This document shows positions 8,392 through 15,494 of a stretch of 36,994 nt of DNA, piece after piece. How positions within the stretch are numbered: the first letter of the stretch is position 1; each line of letters starts with the position of its first letter. The stretch is from an uncultured Nitrosomonadales bacterium. Its GTDB lineage: Bacteria > Pseudomonadota > Gammaproteobacteria > Burkholderiales > Gallionellaceae. The notes beneath the pieces are model-generated. The model saw only the letters and a program-made list of their open reading frames with translations, made no database searches and was not told where the DNA came from. The stretch is from assembly GCA_903915035.1 (NCBI GenBank), contig CAIWRI010000034.1, positions 1 through 36,994 on the forward strand. Direction: 5' to 3'. The position numbers were made by a program, and so were the translations under genes.

Positions 8392-11300
8392 ATGCTTGAA
8401 AAAATCATAGAGTGGTCTGCACGTAACCGTTTTCTGGTCATTCTGGCAACGGTATTTATCGTTCTGGCAGGGATTTATGCAGCAATAAAGACGCCGCTGG
8501 ATGCTTTACCGGATCTGTCTGATGTACAGGTAATTGTTTACACAGAATATTCAGGTCAGGCGCCGCAGGTGGTCGAGGATCAGGTCACCTATCCGCTCAC
8601 CACCGCAATGCTGGCAGTGCCCAGATCCCGTGTGGTGCGTGGATTTTCCTTCTTCGGCGCCTCGTTCGTTTATGTGATTTTTGAGGATGGCACCGATATC
8701 TATTGGGCGAGATCGCGAGTGCTGGAGTATCTTAACAGCATTGCAGGGCGCATGCCCAAAGGCGTATCGCCGCAACTGGGGCCGGATGCGACCGGCGTGG
8801 GCTGGGTGTATCAATACGCGGTATTAAGTGAAAAGCACAATCTCGCCCAACTACGTACCATGCAGGACTGGTATTTACGTTATCAGTTGACCAAGGCGCA
8901 TGGCGTGGCCGAAGTGGCAAGCATTGGCGGTTTTGTACAGCAATATCAGGTGACGGTTGATCCTGTGAAACTGCGTGCTTACGGGATTCCCTTGAGTCTG
9001 CTCTCAAAGGTTATCAGGGATTCCAACCAGGATACGGGTGCGCGCGTGGTGGAGATGTCCGAGACCGAATACATGGTACGCAGCCGTGGCTATTTGCGCG
9101 GCAAGTCTGATATCGAAAGTCTGCTGGTAAAGTCGGACCGTGGCACGCCGGTGTTGCTGCGCGATATCGCGCATGTCGATCTGGGGCCGGATGAGAGACG
9201 CGGCTTGACCGAATTGAACGGGGAGGGCGAAGTAGTATCCGGCATCACGATTGCGCGTTACGGCGTCAATGCGCTGGAAGTCATTAAAAACATCAAGCAA
9301 AAAATTGCCGAAGTTTCCGCCGGCTTGCCGGATGGCGTTCATATTCAGACTGTCTATGACCGCTCCGAACTGATACAGCGTGCAATCAGTACGCTAAAAC
9401 ATACCCTGCTGGAGGAAGGCGTGATCGTGGCGCTGGTATGCGTGGTGTTTCTGATGCATGTGAGGAGCGCATTGGTGGCCATCCTGATGTTGCCGGCAGG
9501 TGTGCTGATTGCCTTCATTGCCATGCATGCACTGGGAATGAATGCCAATATTATGAGTCTGGGCGGCATTGCGATTGCTATCGGTGCGATGGTGGATGCG
9601 GCGATCGTGATGATAGAAAACGCGCATAAGCATATCGAGCGATTAAAGGCGGGGGAGTCTCGAGCCGAGGCCATCATTGCCGCCTGTCGCGAAGTTGGCC
9701 CGTCCTTATTCTTTTCGCTTTTAATCATCACCGTGTCGTTCCTGCCGGTATTCACGCTGGAAGCTCAGGAAGGGCGCTTGTTCGCACCGTTGGCCTACAC
9801 GAAGACCTTCTCGATGGGCGGTGCAGCACTGCTATCGGTCACGCTGGTGCCGGTGCTGATGTTGCTTTTTATCCGTGGTCGCATCATGCCGGAACGGAGA
9901 AATCCGCTGAACCGTTTGATGATACGGGTCTATCGACCGATGATAGCGTTCGTGCTGTTACGCCAGAAATCCACGATTGCCGTCGCTATACTGGCAATTG
10001 CATTAAGTGCTTATCCTGCATCACGTCTTGGCAGTGAGTTCATGCCGACCCTGAATGAGGGCTCCTTGCTCTACATGCCAGCCTCTTTACCCGGCATGTC
10101 TGTCACTAAGGCTGCCGAACTGTTGCAGACGCAGGACAGTATCATCAAGTCTTTCCCGGAAGTGTCATCGGTATTTGGCAAGGCGGGCAGGGCGCAGACT
10201 GCCACCGATCCTGCCCCGCTGGAAATGTTCGAAACGGTAATTAATTTAAAACCTGAGGCTCAGTGGCGACCCGGCATGAATATCGACAAACTGATCAGTG
10301 AGATGGACCGCGCCTTGCAATTTCCCGGTGTGGCGAATTCATGGACGATGCCGATCAAGGCGCGCATTGATATGCTATCTACCGGTATACGAACTCCAAT
10401 TGGAATCAAGGTGTTCGGCAAGAATCTTGAGGAAATGGAACGACTGGCAAAGCAGATCGAAGCGGTGGTCAGAAAGGTGCCTGGTACGACCAGTGCCTTC
10501 GCCGAACGTTTGACCGGCGGATATTATCTGGATATCGAACCTGATCGTATGCAGCTTGCGCGTTACGGGCTGACGGTGGGTGATATGCAAGACGTGGTTG
10601 CAACCGCCTTGGGCGGCGAGAATGTCACCACCACGGTGGAAGGTCTGGAACGCTTCGGGGTGAACGTGCGCTATCCGCGCGAACTGCGCGGCACACCTGA
10701 GCAGATTGCAAGCGAAGTGCTGGTAACTACGCCGGATGGTGCGATGATCCCGCTGGGGCAACTCGCGAAGATCAGCATTACCACTGGTGCGCCATCCATC
10801 CGGACCGAGAATTCTCTGCTGTCAGCCTACATTTACGTGGACATCAGGGGGCGCGACATAGGTTCATACGTGGCTGATGCTCGCCGTGCGGTGAATGAAC
10901 AAGTGAAATTTCCGCCTGGTTACTATGCTACCTGGAGTGGCCAGTTCGAATACATGGAACGCGCGATTGCCCGCATGAAGATCGTTATTCCAATCACCTT
11001 GCTGCTGATATTTTTATTGTTATATCTTAACTTTCAACGGGTGACAGAGTCCTTGATCGTGATGCTGTCCGTGCCGTTTGCGCTGGTAGGCGGTATATGG
11101 CTGTTATGGTTGCTTAATTACAATCTGTCAGTGGCAGTGGCAGTAGGCTTTATTGCACTGGCCGGTGTGGCGGCGGAGACGGGGGTGGTGATGTTAATCT
11201 ATCTGGAGCAAGCCTGGCAGACTGTACAGATGCGTTGTACAGACGAAAAGCGCAAGGCGAATCTGGCTGATTTGCATGAAGCGATCATGCACGGTGCGGT

Positions 11301-11502
11301 CGAGCGTGTGCGCCCCAAGATGATGACCGTGGTAGCTATCATGGCCGGACTGCTACCCATCTTGTGGAGCACCGGCACCGGTTCGGTAGTGATGCGCCGC
11401 ATCGCAGCGCCTATGGTGGGCGGCATGATTTCGTCGGCCGTATTAACGCTGCTGGTGATACCTGTCTTGTTTGCACTGGTAAAACGGCGAGAAGTGTTGT
11501 GA
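8392..11502 (+). CDS. cusA: CusA-like Cu(I)/Ag(I) RND efflux pump
   Basis: A 1036-residue heavy-metal RND transporter with the N-terminal anchor helix, a GGIAIAIGAMVDAAIVMIEN motif in TM4 that is typical of the monovalent Cu/Ag group, and a repeated C-terminal membrane block. The three methionines that bind metal in E. coli CusA (M573, M623, M672) align with M562 (LLYMPAS), M612 (APLEMFE) and M661 (RIDMLSTG), with identical spacing of 50 and 49 residues. That supports copper/silver and not zinc/cobalt/cadmium as substrate. The protein pumps metal from periplasm or cytoplasm using the proton gradient. It starts one base after cusB. No CusRS-like regulator gene lies in the window. Confidence 0.92.
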   Translation: MLEKIIEWSARNRFLVILATVFIVLAGIYAAIKTPLDALPDLSDVQVIVYTEYSGQAPQVVEDQVTYPLTTAMLAVPRSRVVRGFSFFGASFVYVIFEDGTDIYWARSRVLEYLNSIAGRMPKGVSPQLGPDATGVGWVYQYAVLSEKHNLAQLRTMQDWYLRYQLTKAHGVAEVASIGGFVQQYQVTVDPVKLRAYGIPLSLLSKVIRDSNQDTGARVVEMSETEYMVRSRGYLRGKSDIESLLVKSDRGTPVLLRDIAHVDLGPDERRGLTELNGEGEVVSGITIARYGVNALEVIKNIKQKIAEVSAGLPDGVHIQTVYDRSELIQRAISTLKHTLLEEGVIVALVCVVFLMHVRSALVAILMLPAGVLIAFIAMHALGMNANIMSLGGIAIAIGAMVDAAIVMIENAHKHIERLKAGESRAEAIIAACREVGPSLFFSLLIITVSFLPVFTLEAQEGRLFAPLAYTKTFSMGGAALLSVTLVPVLMLLFIRGRIMPERRNPLNRLMIRVYRPMIAFVLLRQKSTIAVAILAIALSAYPASRLGSEFMPTLNEGSLLYMPASLPGMSVTKAAELLQTQDSIIKSFPEVSSVFGKAGRAQTATDPAPLEMFETVINLKPEAQWRPGMNIDKLISEMDRALQFPGVANSWTMPIKARIDMLSTGIRTPIGIKVFGKNLEEMERLAKQIEAVVRKVPGTTSAFAERLTGGYYLDIEPDRMQLARYGLTVGDMQDVVATALGGENVTTTVEGLERFGVNVRYPRELRGTPEQIASEVLVTTPDGAMIPLGQLAKISITTGAPSIRTENSLLSAYIYVDIRGRDIGSYVADARRAVNEQVKFPPGYYATWSGQFEYMERAIARMKIVIPITLLLIFLLLYLNFQRVTESLIVMLSVPFALVGGIWLLWLLNYNLSVAVAVGFIALAGVAAETGVVMLIYLEQAWQTVQMRCTDEKRKANLADLHEAIMHGAVERVRPKMMTVVAIMAGLLPILWSTGTGSVVMRRIAAPMVGGMISSAVLTLLVIPVLFALVKRREVL

Positions 11503-11587
11503 TATGGCTGCTGTAGCTTAAAGTTGTTAATGCCGCTATGATTGAGTTCAGTTGTGATTCTTTACATTACCAATTGGAATAACCGTC

Positions 11588-12946
11588 ATGTCTTATATAA
11601 CTCTCAATCCGGCGACAGGTAAACTGATGCGGAATTTTGCCAGTTGGGATGCTCAGCATCTGCAACTTGCGCTGCAAAAAACACAGCGCGCTCAACAGAG
11701 CTGGGCATCCTTGCCGCTAAAGCAGCGAGCCTGCATGCTGGGCGAAGTGGCAAAAAACCTGCTTGCACAGCGCGATCAATTTGCTTCGCTTATCACAGGG
11801 GAAATGGGCAAACCGTTGCGCGAAGCCCGCGCTGAAATAGAAAAATGTGCCGGAGTTTGCGACTATTATGTACAGCATGCCGAAGAGTTTTTGCGCATCG
11901 AACCGATTTCATCGGATGCGGGAACAAGCTATGTCGCACATTATCCTTTGGGCACGCTGCTGGCGATCATGCCCTGGAATTTTCCTTTCTGGCAAGTGTT
12001 TCGTGCCGCAATACCGGCCTTGATGTCAGGCAACACACTGCTATTGAAACATGCACCGAACGTGCCGCAATGTGCGCTGGCGCTTGAGTCAATTTTCAGC
12101 AGTTTGCCGGAAGGCGTATTCACCACGCTGCTGATAGAAATTGAGCAAGTGGCCGATGTCATTGCAAGTACTTATGTGCAGGCAGTCAGTTTTACAGGTT
12201 CGGAAGCTGCCGGGCGCAAAGTGGCAGCCTGCGCCGGCCATAATCTGAAAAAAACAGTGCTGGAATTGGGGGGTTCTGACCCGTTTATCGTTTTGCAGGA
12301 TGCCGATTTGCAACTGGCTGTAAACGCGGCGGTAGCTTCGCGCTTTCTCAATTGCGGGCAATCCTGTATCGCTGCCAAACGTTTCATTCTGGTACCGCAA
12401 ATTGCGGATGAATTCATACACCTGTTTAAAAGCCAGGTTGCATTACTTAATATCGGCGACCCGATGGCAGAAGCAACGCAAATCGGCCCGATGGCCCGCG
12501 AAGATTTACGCAGCGCATTACACAGCCAAATTAGCGATTCCATCCTTCAGGGCGCTGTTCTGGTGACCGGGTGCCAGCCAATACAAGGCGAAGGATTTTT
12601 TTATGCACCTTCAATATTGGATCATGTTACAGAAAATTGCCGTGCATATCATGAAGAGCTTTTCGGGCCGGTGGCGATCATACTGCGTGCTGACAGCGAA
12701 CAGGATGCACTGCGTATTGCCAATGCAACCCGTTTCGGGCTCGGCTCCTCAATATGGAGCCGGGATGCAGCACGTGCCGAACAATTGTCAGCGGGTATTC
12801 AGGCCGGCTGTACTTTTATCAATGGTATGGTCAAATCTGATCCGCGTTTGCCCTTCGGCGGGCTGAAAGCTTCCGGTTACGGACGTGAGTTGTCGCGTCA
12901 GGGTATGCTTGAGTTTGTAAATAGCAAAACGGTATGGATACGCTGA
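11588..12946 (+). CDS. NAD(P)-dependent aldehyde dehydrogenase, succinate-semialdehyde type (Sad/GabD-like)
   Basis: A 452-residue aldehyde dehydrogenase. It shows MPWNFPFWQ (residues 128-136), the glutamate general base in LELGGSDPF (E226), the catalytic cysteine in FLNCGQSCIAAKR (C260), and the C-terminal EELFGPVAII and PFGGLKASGYGRE motifs. It is short for the superfamily (usually 480-500) and the SLITGEMGKPLREARAEIEK segment resembles the Sad/YneI group of succinate-semialdehyde dehydrogenases, which oxidise the semialdehyde to succinate. Substrate assignment is inference. It lies 85 bp downstream of cusA on the same strand with its own GGAA ribosome binding site, so co-transcription is possible but functional linkage to metal efflux is not shown. 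Confidence 0.8.
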   Translation: MSYITLNPATGKLMRNFASWDAQHLQLALQKTQRAQQSWASLPLKQRACMLGEVAKNLLAQRDQFASLITGEMGKPLREARAEIEKCAGVCDYYVQHAEEFLRIEPISSDAGTSYVAHYPLGTLLAIMPWNFPFWQVFRAAIPALMSGNTLLLKHAPNVPQCALALESIFSSLPEGVFTTLLIEIEQVADVIASTYVQAVSFTGSEAAGRKVAACAGHNLKKTVLELGGSDPFIVLQDADLQLAVNAAVASRFLNCGQSCIAAKRFILVPQIADEFIHLFKSQVALLNIGDPMAEATQIGPMAREDLRSALHSQISDSILQGAVLVTGCQPIQGEGFFYAPSILDHVTENCRAYHEELFGPVAIILRADSEQDALRIANATRFGLGSSIWSRDAARAEQLSAGIQAGCTFINGMVKSDPRLPFGGLKASGYGRELSRQGMLEFVNSKTVWIR

Positions 12947-13005
12947 CGCTGGTTTTCAGCATAGAGCAGGTGGATATGACTGGGCTGGATTCTGTATCAT
13001 TTTGA

Positions 13006-14208
13006 TTAGATAGTCATTTGCCATCCCAAACGGTGCTTCTCTTCAGTTTCTTTGTGGCGCTTATCATCTTCCGAGTGCAGATACCTGCTGGTAGTGGAAA
13101 TAGATTCATGGCCAAGATTATCTCGAACATGACGAAGATCCATGTCACTTCCAGCCATGTTTGAGCCTGCCGTATGCCTAAGCCAATGGGCAGAGGCTTC
13201 TGCGAGCAACAATGCGAGGTGATGAGACTCTGGCCCCCGTTGCCGTATTCGCTCTGATGTACGCGCGAAAACTTCCTTAACAATCAGGTGGACTGCGCTT
13301 CGCGTCAACGGACGTCGTTTTCCACCAATGGGAAGGAGGAGGGGAGTCGTTTCGCCTGGAAGCGGGAAGGGGGTTAGTTCAATCTCCCTTCGGTATAGGC
13401 TTAGTTCTACCATCAGTTCATTGGTGGCCGGCACAATCCGTGTCTTATCTCCCTTGCCTGTCACCTCGATCCACCAACGTTCTTCGCCATCGTTACCTCT
13501 GCGGCAAAAAAATTCCCCCATCGTATTTTCCGTAACCTCAGAAATCCGCAGACCACATATATATAGTAACGAGAACAGCCAACGGACACGGAAAAAATGT
13601 TCGCGCTCCCGATCTGATTCCCTGGGCATAGTTCCAATCGAGACTTTAACCTCATGCCAAAGATTCTCATCCAAAAACCGTGTAATTCGCGGCTTTGCTT
13701 TTCGTTGGCGCTGCCGTGAGAGTGATAACGGGTTACCTGCCAGATACCCGGCATTCACCAGCCAGGAAAATAGAGTGTTGAGGATAATAATGGACTGTCG
13801 CTGGCTTGTAGGTGAGAGAGCTCCAGCAAACGGACGCCAGTCCGGATCAAATCGAGACCATTTTCGCCCGGATTTCATTATCCAGCGTTCAGTTGGTTGC
13901 GGATCTGATAAAAAACGTTGGTAGACCAACATATTTTCATGAGTCAGTGACGACAAAGGTTTTTCAAGCTGAATGACTGACCACAATAAAAGCCGCTCAG
14001 CTTCCTTACGATAGCTTCCAAAAGTATTTTTTGTATCGACGAAGCGAGCCAGCCATGCCTTGATCGCGTCGAGGTCGTTTTGTGCTGCGATTTGGGAATG
14101 TCCGGCAACAGCACGATTTGAACCGGCGTGACCATCCAGTTCGCGAGGTAAACGTACCAGTTCGAACGGTGAAAGCGACGGAATTTGTATTTGTAGTAGA
14201 TCGGTCAT
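13006..14208 (-). CDS. Tyrosine recombinase (integrase family), module member 1
   Basis: A 400-residue tyrosine recombinase. Residues 45-165 form the SAM-like core-binding domain (SYRKEAERLLLWSVIQLEKP). Residues 175-390 form the catalytic domain with the full set of active-site residues: R221 in CGLRISEV, a lysine in TGKGDKTR (about 252-255), H341 and R344 in HWLRHTAG, H367 in LGHESISTTS and the nucleophile Y376 in SRYLHS. It is therefore probably active. An N-terminal LDGHAGSNRA motif is shared with the second recombinase of the module. It is transcribed away from the coiled-coil gene, and its predicted promoter is buried in a palindrome. No good ribosome binding site precedes the ATG. Confidence 0.9.
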   Translation of the reverse strand: MTDLLQIQIPSLSPFELVRLPRELDGHAGSNRAVAGHSQIAAQNDLDAIKAWLARFVDTKNTFGSYRKEAERLLLWSVIQLEKPLSSLTHENMLVYQRFLSDPQPTERWIMKSGRKWSRFDPDWRPFAGALSPTSQRQSIIILNTLFSWLVNAGYLAGNPLSLSRQRQRKAKPRITRFLDENLWHEVKVSIGTMPRESDREREHFFRVRWLFSLLYICGLRISEVTENTMGEFFCRRGNDGEERWWIEVTGKGDKTRIVPATNELMVELSLYRREIELTPFPLPGETTPLLLPIGGKRRPLTRSAVHLIVKEVFARTSERIRQRGPESHHLALLLAEASAHWLRHTAGSNMAGSDMDLRHVRDNLGHESISTTSRYLHSEDDKRHKETEEKHRLGWQMTI

Positions 14209-14238
14209 TTGCGGGGGATTAGGAAAGCTAAATTTGCA

Positions 14239-14276
14239 TAATTATTCGACATTATATGGATAATGTCAAATAATTA
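14239..14276. repeat. 17-bp-arm palindrome, probable recombinase or operator site
   Basis: Arms 14239-14255 and 14260-14276 are inverted copies with one mismatch (16 of 17 pair) around the 4-bp spacer ATGG. Each arm contains ATTATTCGAC or its near complement. The geometry, two inverted arms around a short spacer, is that of a tyrosine-recombinase core site or of a dimeric repressor site. Confidence 0.7.
14241..14269 (-). promoter_or_regulatory. Predicted sigma-70 promoter of recombinase 1
   Basis: On the reverse strand a perfect TTGACA (14269-14264) is followed after 17 bp by AATAAT (14246-14241). The -35 lies in one arm of the palindrome and the -10 in the other, so anything binding the palindrome would block transcription of recombinase 1. 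Confidence 0.6.
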
Positions 14277-14287
14277 AAATACAAGTG

Positions 14288-14317
14288 TTGCATATATAAC
14301 GTATTACGTTGTATTAT
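14288..14317 (+). promoter_or_regulatory. Predicted sigma-70 promoter of the KfrA-like gene
   Basis: TTGCAT (14288-14293), 18-bp spacer, TATTAT (14312-14317). The spacer is almost filled by a second palindrome (14294-14314). The start codon is 30 bp downstream of the -10. Confidence 0.5.
14294..14314. repeat. Palindrome inside the KfrA-like promoter spacer (candidate operator)
   Basis: Symmetric about T14304: AACGTA and TACGTT pair perfectly, then after one mismatch three more bases pair on each side (9 of 10). Its position between -35 and -10 is that expected of an autoregulatory operator, as KfrA is known to bind its own promoter. Confidence 0.5.
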
Positions 14318-14329
14318 TAAAAATAAATT

Positions 14330-14339
14330 ATTATTCGAC
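14330..14339 (+). repeat. Third copy of the ATTATTCGAC half-site
   Basis: An exact 10-bp direct repeat of 14241-14250 lies in the leader of the KfrA-like gene, 8 bp before its ATG. It could be an accessory binding site for the recombinase or the coiled-coil protein. Confidence 0.45.
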
Positions 14340-14347
14340 CGCCAAAA

Positions 14348-15403
14348 ATGGAAACCGACTCAAAAATAGAGAGCCATCTGCAAGATAAAATCGAAGAATT
14401 GCGAAATAATTTTCCTAATACGCAAGATTTGTATGCGGAAGTCTGTGTATTGCTATTCTTTCGCCATGGAATTACGCCCACAGCCAACAGGTTGTATCAA
14501 CTTGTCCGAAAAGGGAGCATGTCGGCACCGGCAGAAGCGCTAGGGAAATTTTGGAAGGATCTTCGTGAAAAAAGTCGCGTGCGCATTGAACACGGTGATC
14601 TTCCTGAAGATTTGAATGTAGCTGCCGGTGAAATGGTTGGGGTCATGTGGGCAAAAGCCCAAGGGCTTGCACAGGAATCGTTAAACAGCCTGCGAGCAGA
14701 TGCGCAGACCTCAATACAGGAAGCTGAAGCTCGGATGAAGGACGCTGATTCAGCCAGGGAAATGGCTCAGCAGAACCTTCAGGAAGCAACCATCACTATA
14801 AAAAACGCTGAATTTCGGATCGGTAAGTTAGAACAAGCCGTTGCAGCTGAAATCGCCACGCGTGTAGCCTTGGAAGCTCAGCTGACAAGCGTTCAGCAGG
14901 ATCGAATTGAGCAGCAGAAAGCAATGGGTGATGCACGACGAGATTTTTCATCTGAGTTGGAAAAATTGCGTGAAGCGCTTAAAATGACAGAAGAGCGACA
15001 TAAAGCGGTTGAATCACGTGCTTTACTGGAAATAGACCGTGAACGTACTATCGCAGCAAAAGTCCAAAGGGAATTAGAAAAAGCCAGATCGTCCGCAACC
15101 GACGCAACCGATAAACTCCGAGTCGAAATTGGTATTCTTCAAGATGATATTGGCAATCAGAAACAACGCAATGGCAATTTGGAAGGCGAACTTCGTGCCG
15201 TTAACATTTTAAAAAGCCAATTAACTGCGGAACTGAACCTCGAGCGAGAATCAGTTATCGGTCTTGGTTCGCAATTGAATGCAATGGTAATGAAAATTGA
15301 AGTCTGGAAGAGTAAAGCCTTTGATACACAGAAGGAACTTGAGTCATTAATATCCACCAACAAACAACGAAGGTCTCGGAAAATCAGAGGGGCAGTTGTT
15401 TAG
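14348..15403 (+). CDS. KfrA/TnpT-like DNA-binding coiled-coil protein
   Basis: A 351-residue protein. Residues 1-110 resemble the KfrA N-terminal DNA-binding domain (LYAEVCVLLFFRHGITPTAN, then the GSMSAPAEALGKFWKDLREK helix-turn-helix-like region). Residues 115-345 are almost uninterrupted heptad-type coiled coil rich in Glu, Lys, Gln and Ala, ending in a basic tail (KQRRSRKIRG). Plasmid KfrA proteins have this layout and autoregulate. TnpT, the partner of the recombinase TnpS in Tn4651-type transposons, is also a coiled-coil accessory protein encoded divergently from its recombinase. Here the gene diverges from recombinase 1 across 139 bp of palindromic DNA, so it is proposed to organise the recombination complex and repress the module; that role is inference. 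Confidence 0.75.
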   Translation: METDSKIESHLQDKIEELRNNFPNTQDLYAEVCVLLFFRHGITPTANRLYQLVRKGSMSAPAEALGKFWKDLREKSRVRIEHGDLPEDLNVAAGEMVGVMWAKAQGLAQESLNSLRADAQTSIQEAEARMKDADSAREMAQQNLQEATITIKNAEFRIGKLEQAVAAEIATRVALEAQLTSVQQDRIEQQKAMGDARRDFSSELEKLREALKMTEERHKAVESRALLEIDRERTIAAKVQRELEKARSSATDATDKLRVEIGILQDDIGNQKQRNGNLEGELRAVNILKSQLTAELNLERESVIGLGSQLNAMVMKIEVWKSKAFDTQKELESLISTNKQRRSRKIRGAVV

Positions 15404-15411
15404 CTGGGTTT

Positions 15412-15465
15412 CTGCTGACAAACAACTACTGATTATTTTTATAATCAGTAGTTGTTTGTCAGCAG
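15412..15465. repeat. Perfect 25-bp inverted repeat with TTTT loop
   Basis: Arms 15412-15436 and 15441-15465 are perfectly complementary around TTTT. No T-run follows on either strand, so it is not a standard intrinsic terminator. Parts of the arms recur nearby: ACAAACAAC at 15359-15367 and GTTGTTT at the end of the KfrA-like gene. It lies 30 bp before the second recombinase. Confidence 0.8.
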
Positions 15466-15480
15466 CGGTGAATTTACTAT
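15452..15480 (+). promoter_or_regulatory. Possible promoter of recombinase 2
   Basis: TTGTTT (15452-15457) in the right arm of the inverted repeat is 17 bp from TACTAT (15475-15480). The -35 is poor and the -10 good. Transcription from it would begin only a few bases before the ATG at 15495, giving a nearly leaderless message. Confidence 0.3.
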
Positions 15481-15494
15481 AGTCGGGGTTAATT

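Noticed and set aside
13328-13924. Long plus-strand frame (198 codons) opposite recombinase 1
   Set aside because: It is antisense to a protein with intact catalytic motifs, has no recognisable domain and is rich in Arg/Ser as expected of a shadow frame.
15412-15465. Reading the 25-bp inverted repeat as an intrinsic terminator
   Set aside because: The T residues are in the loop and no T-run follows the stem on either strand.
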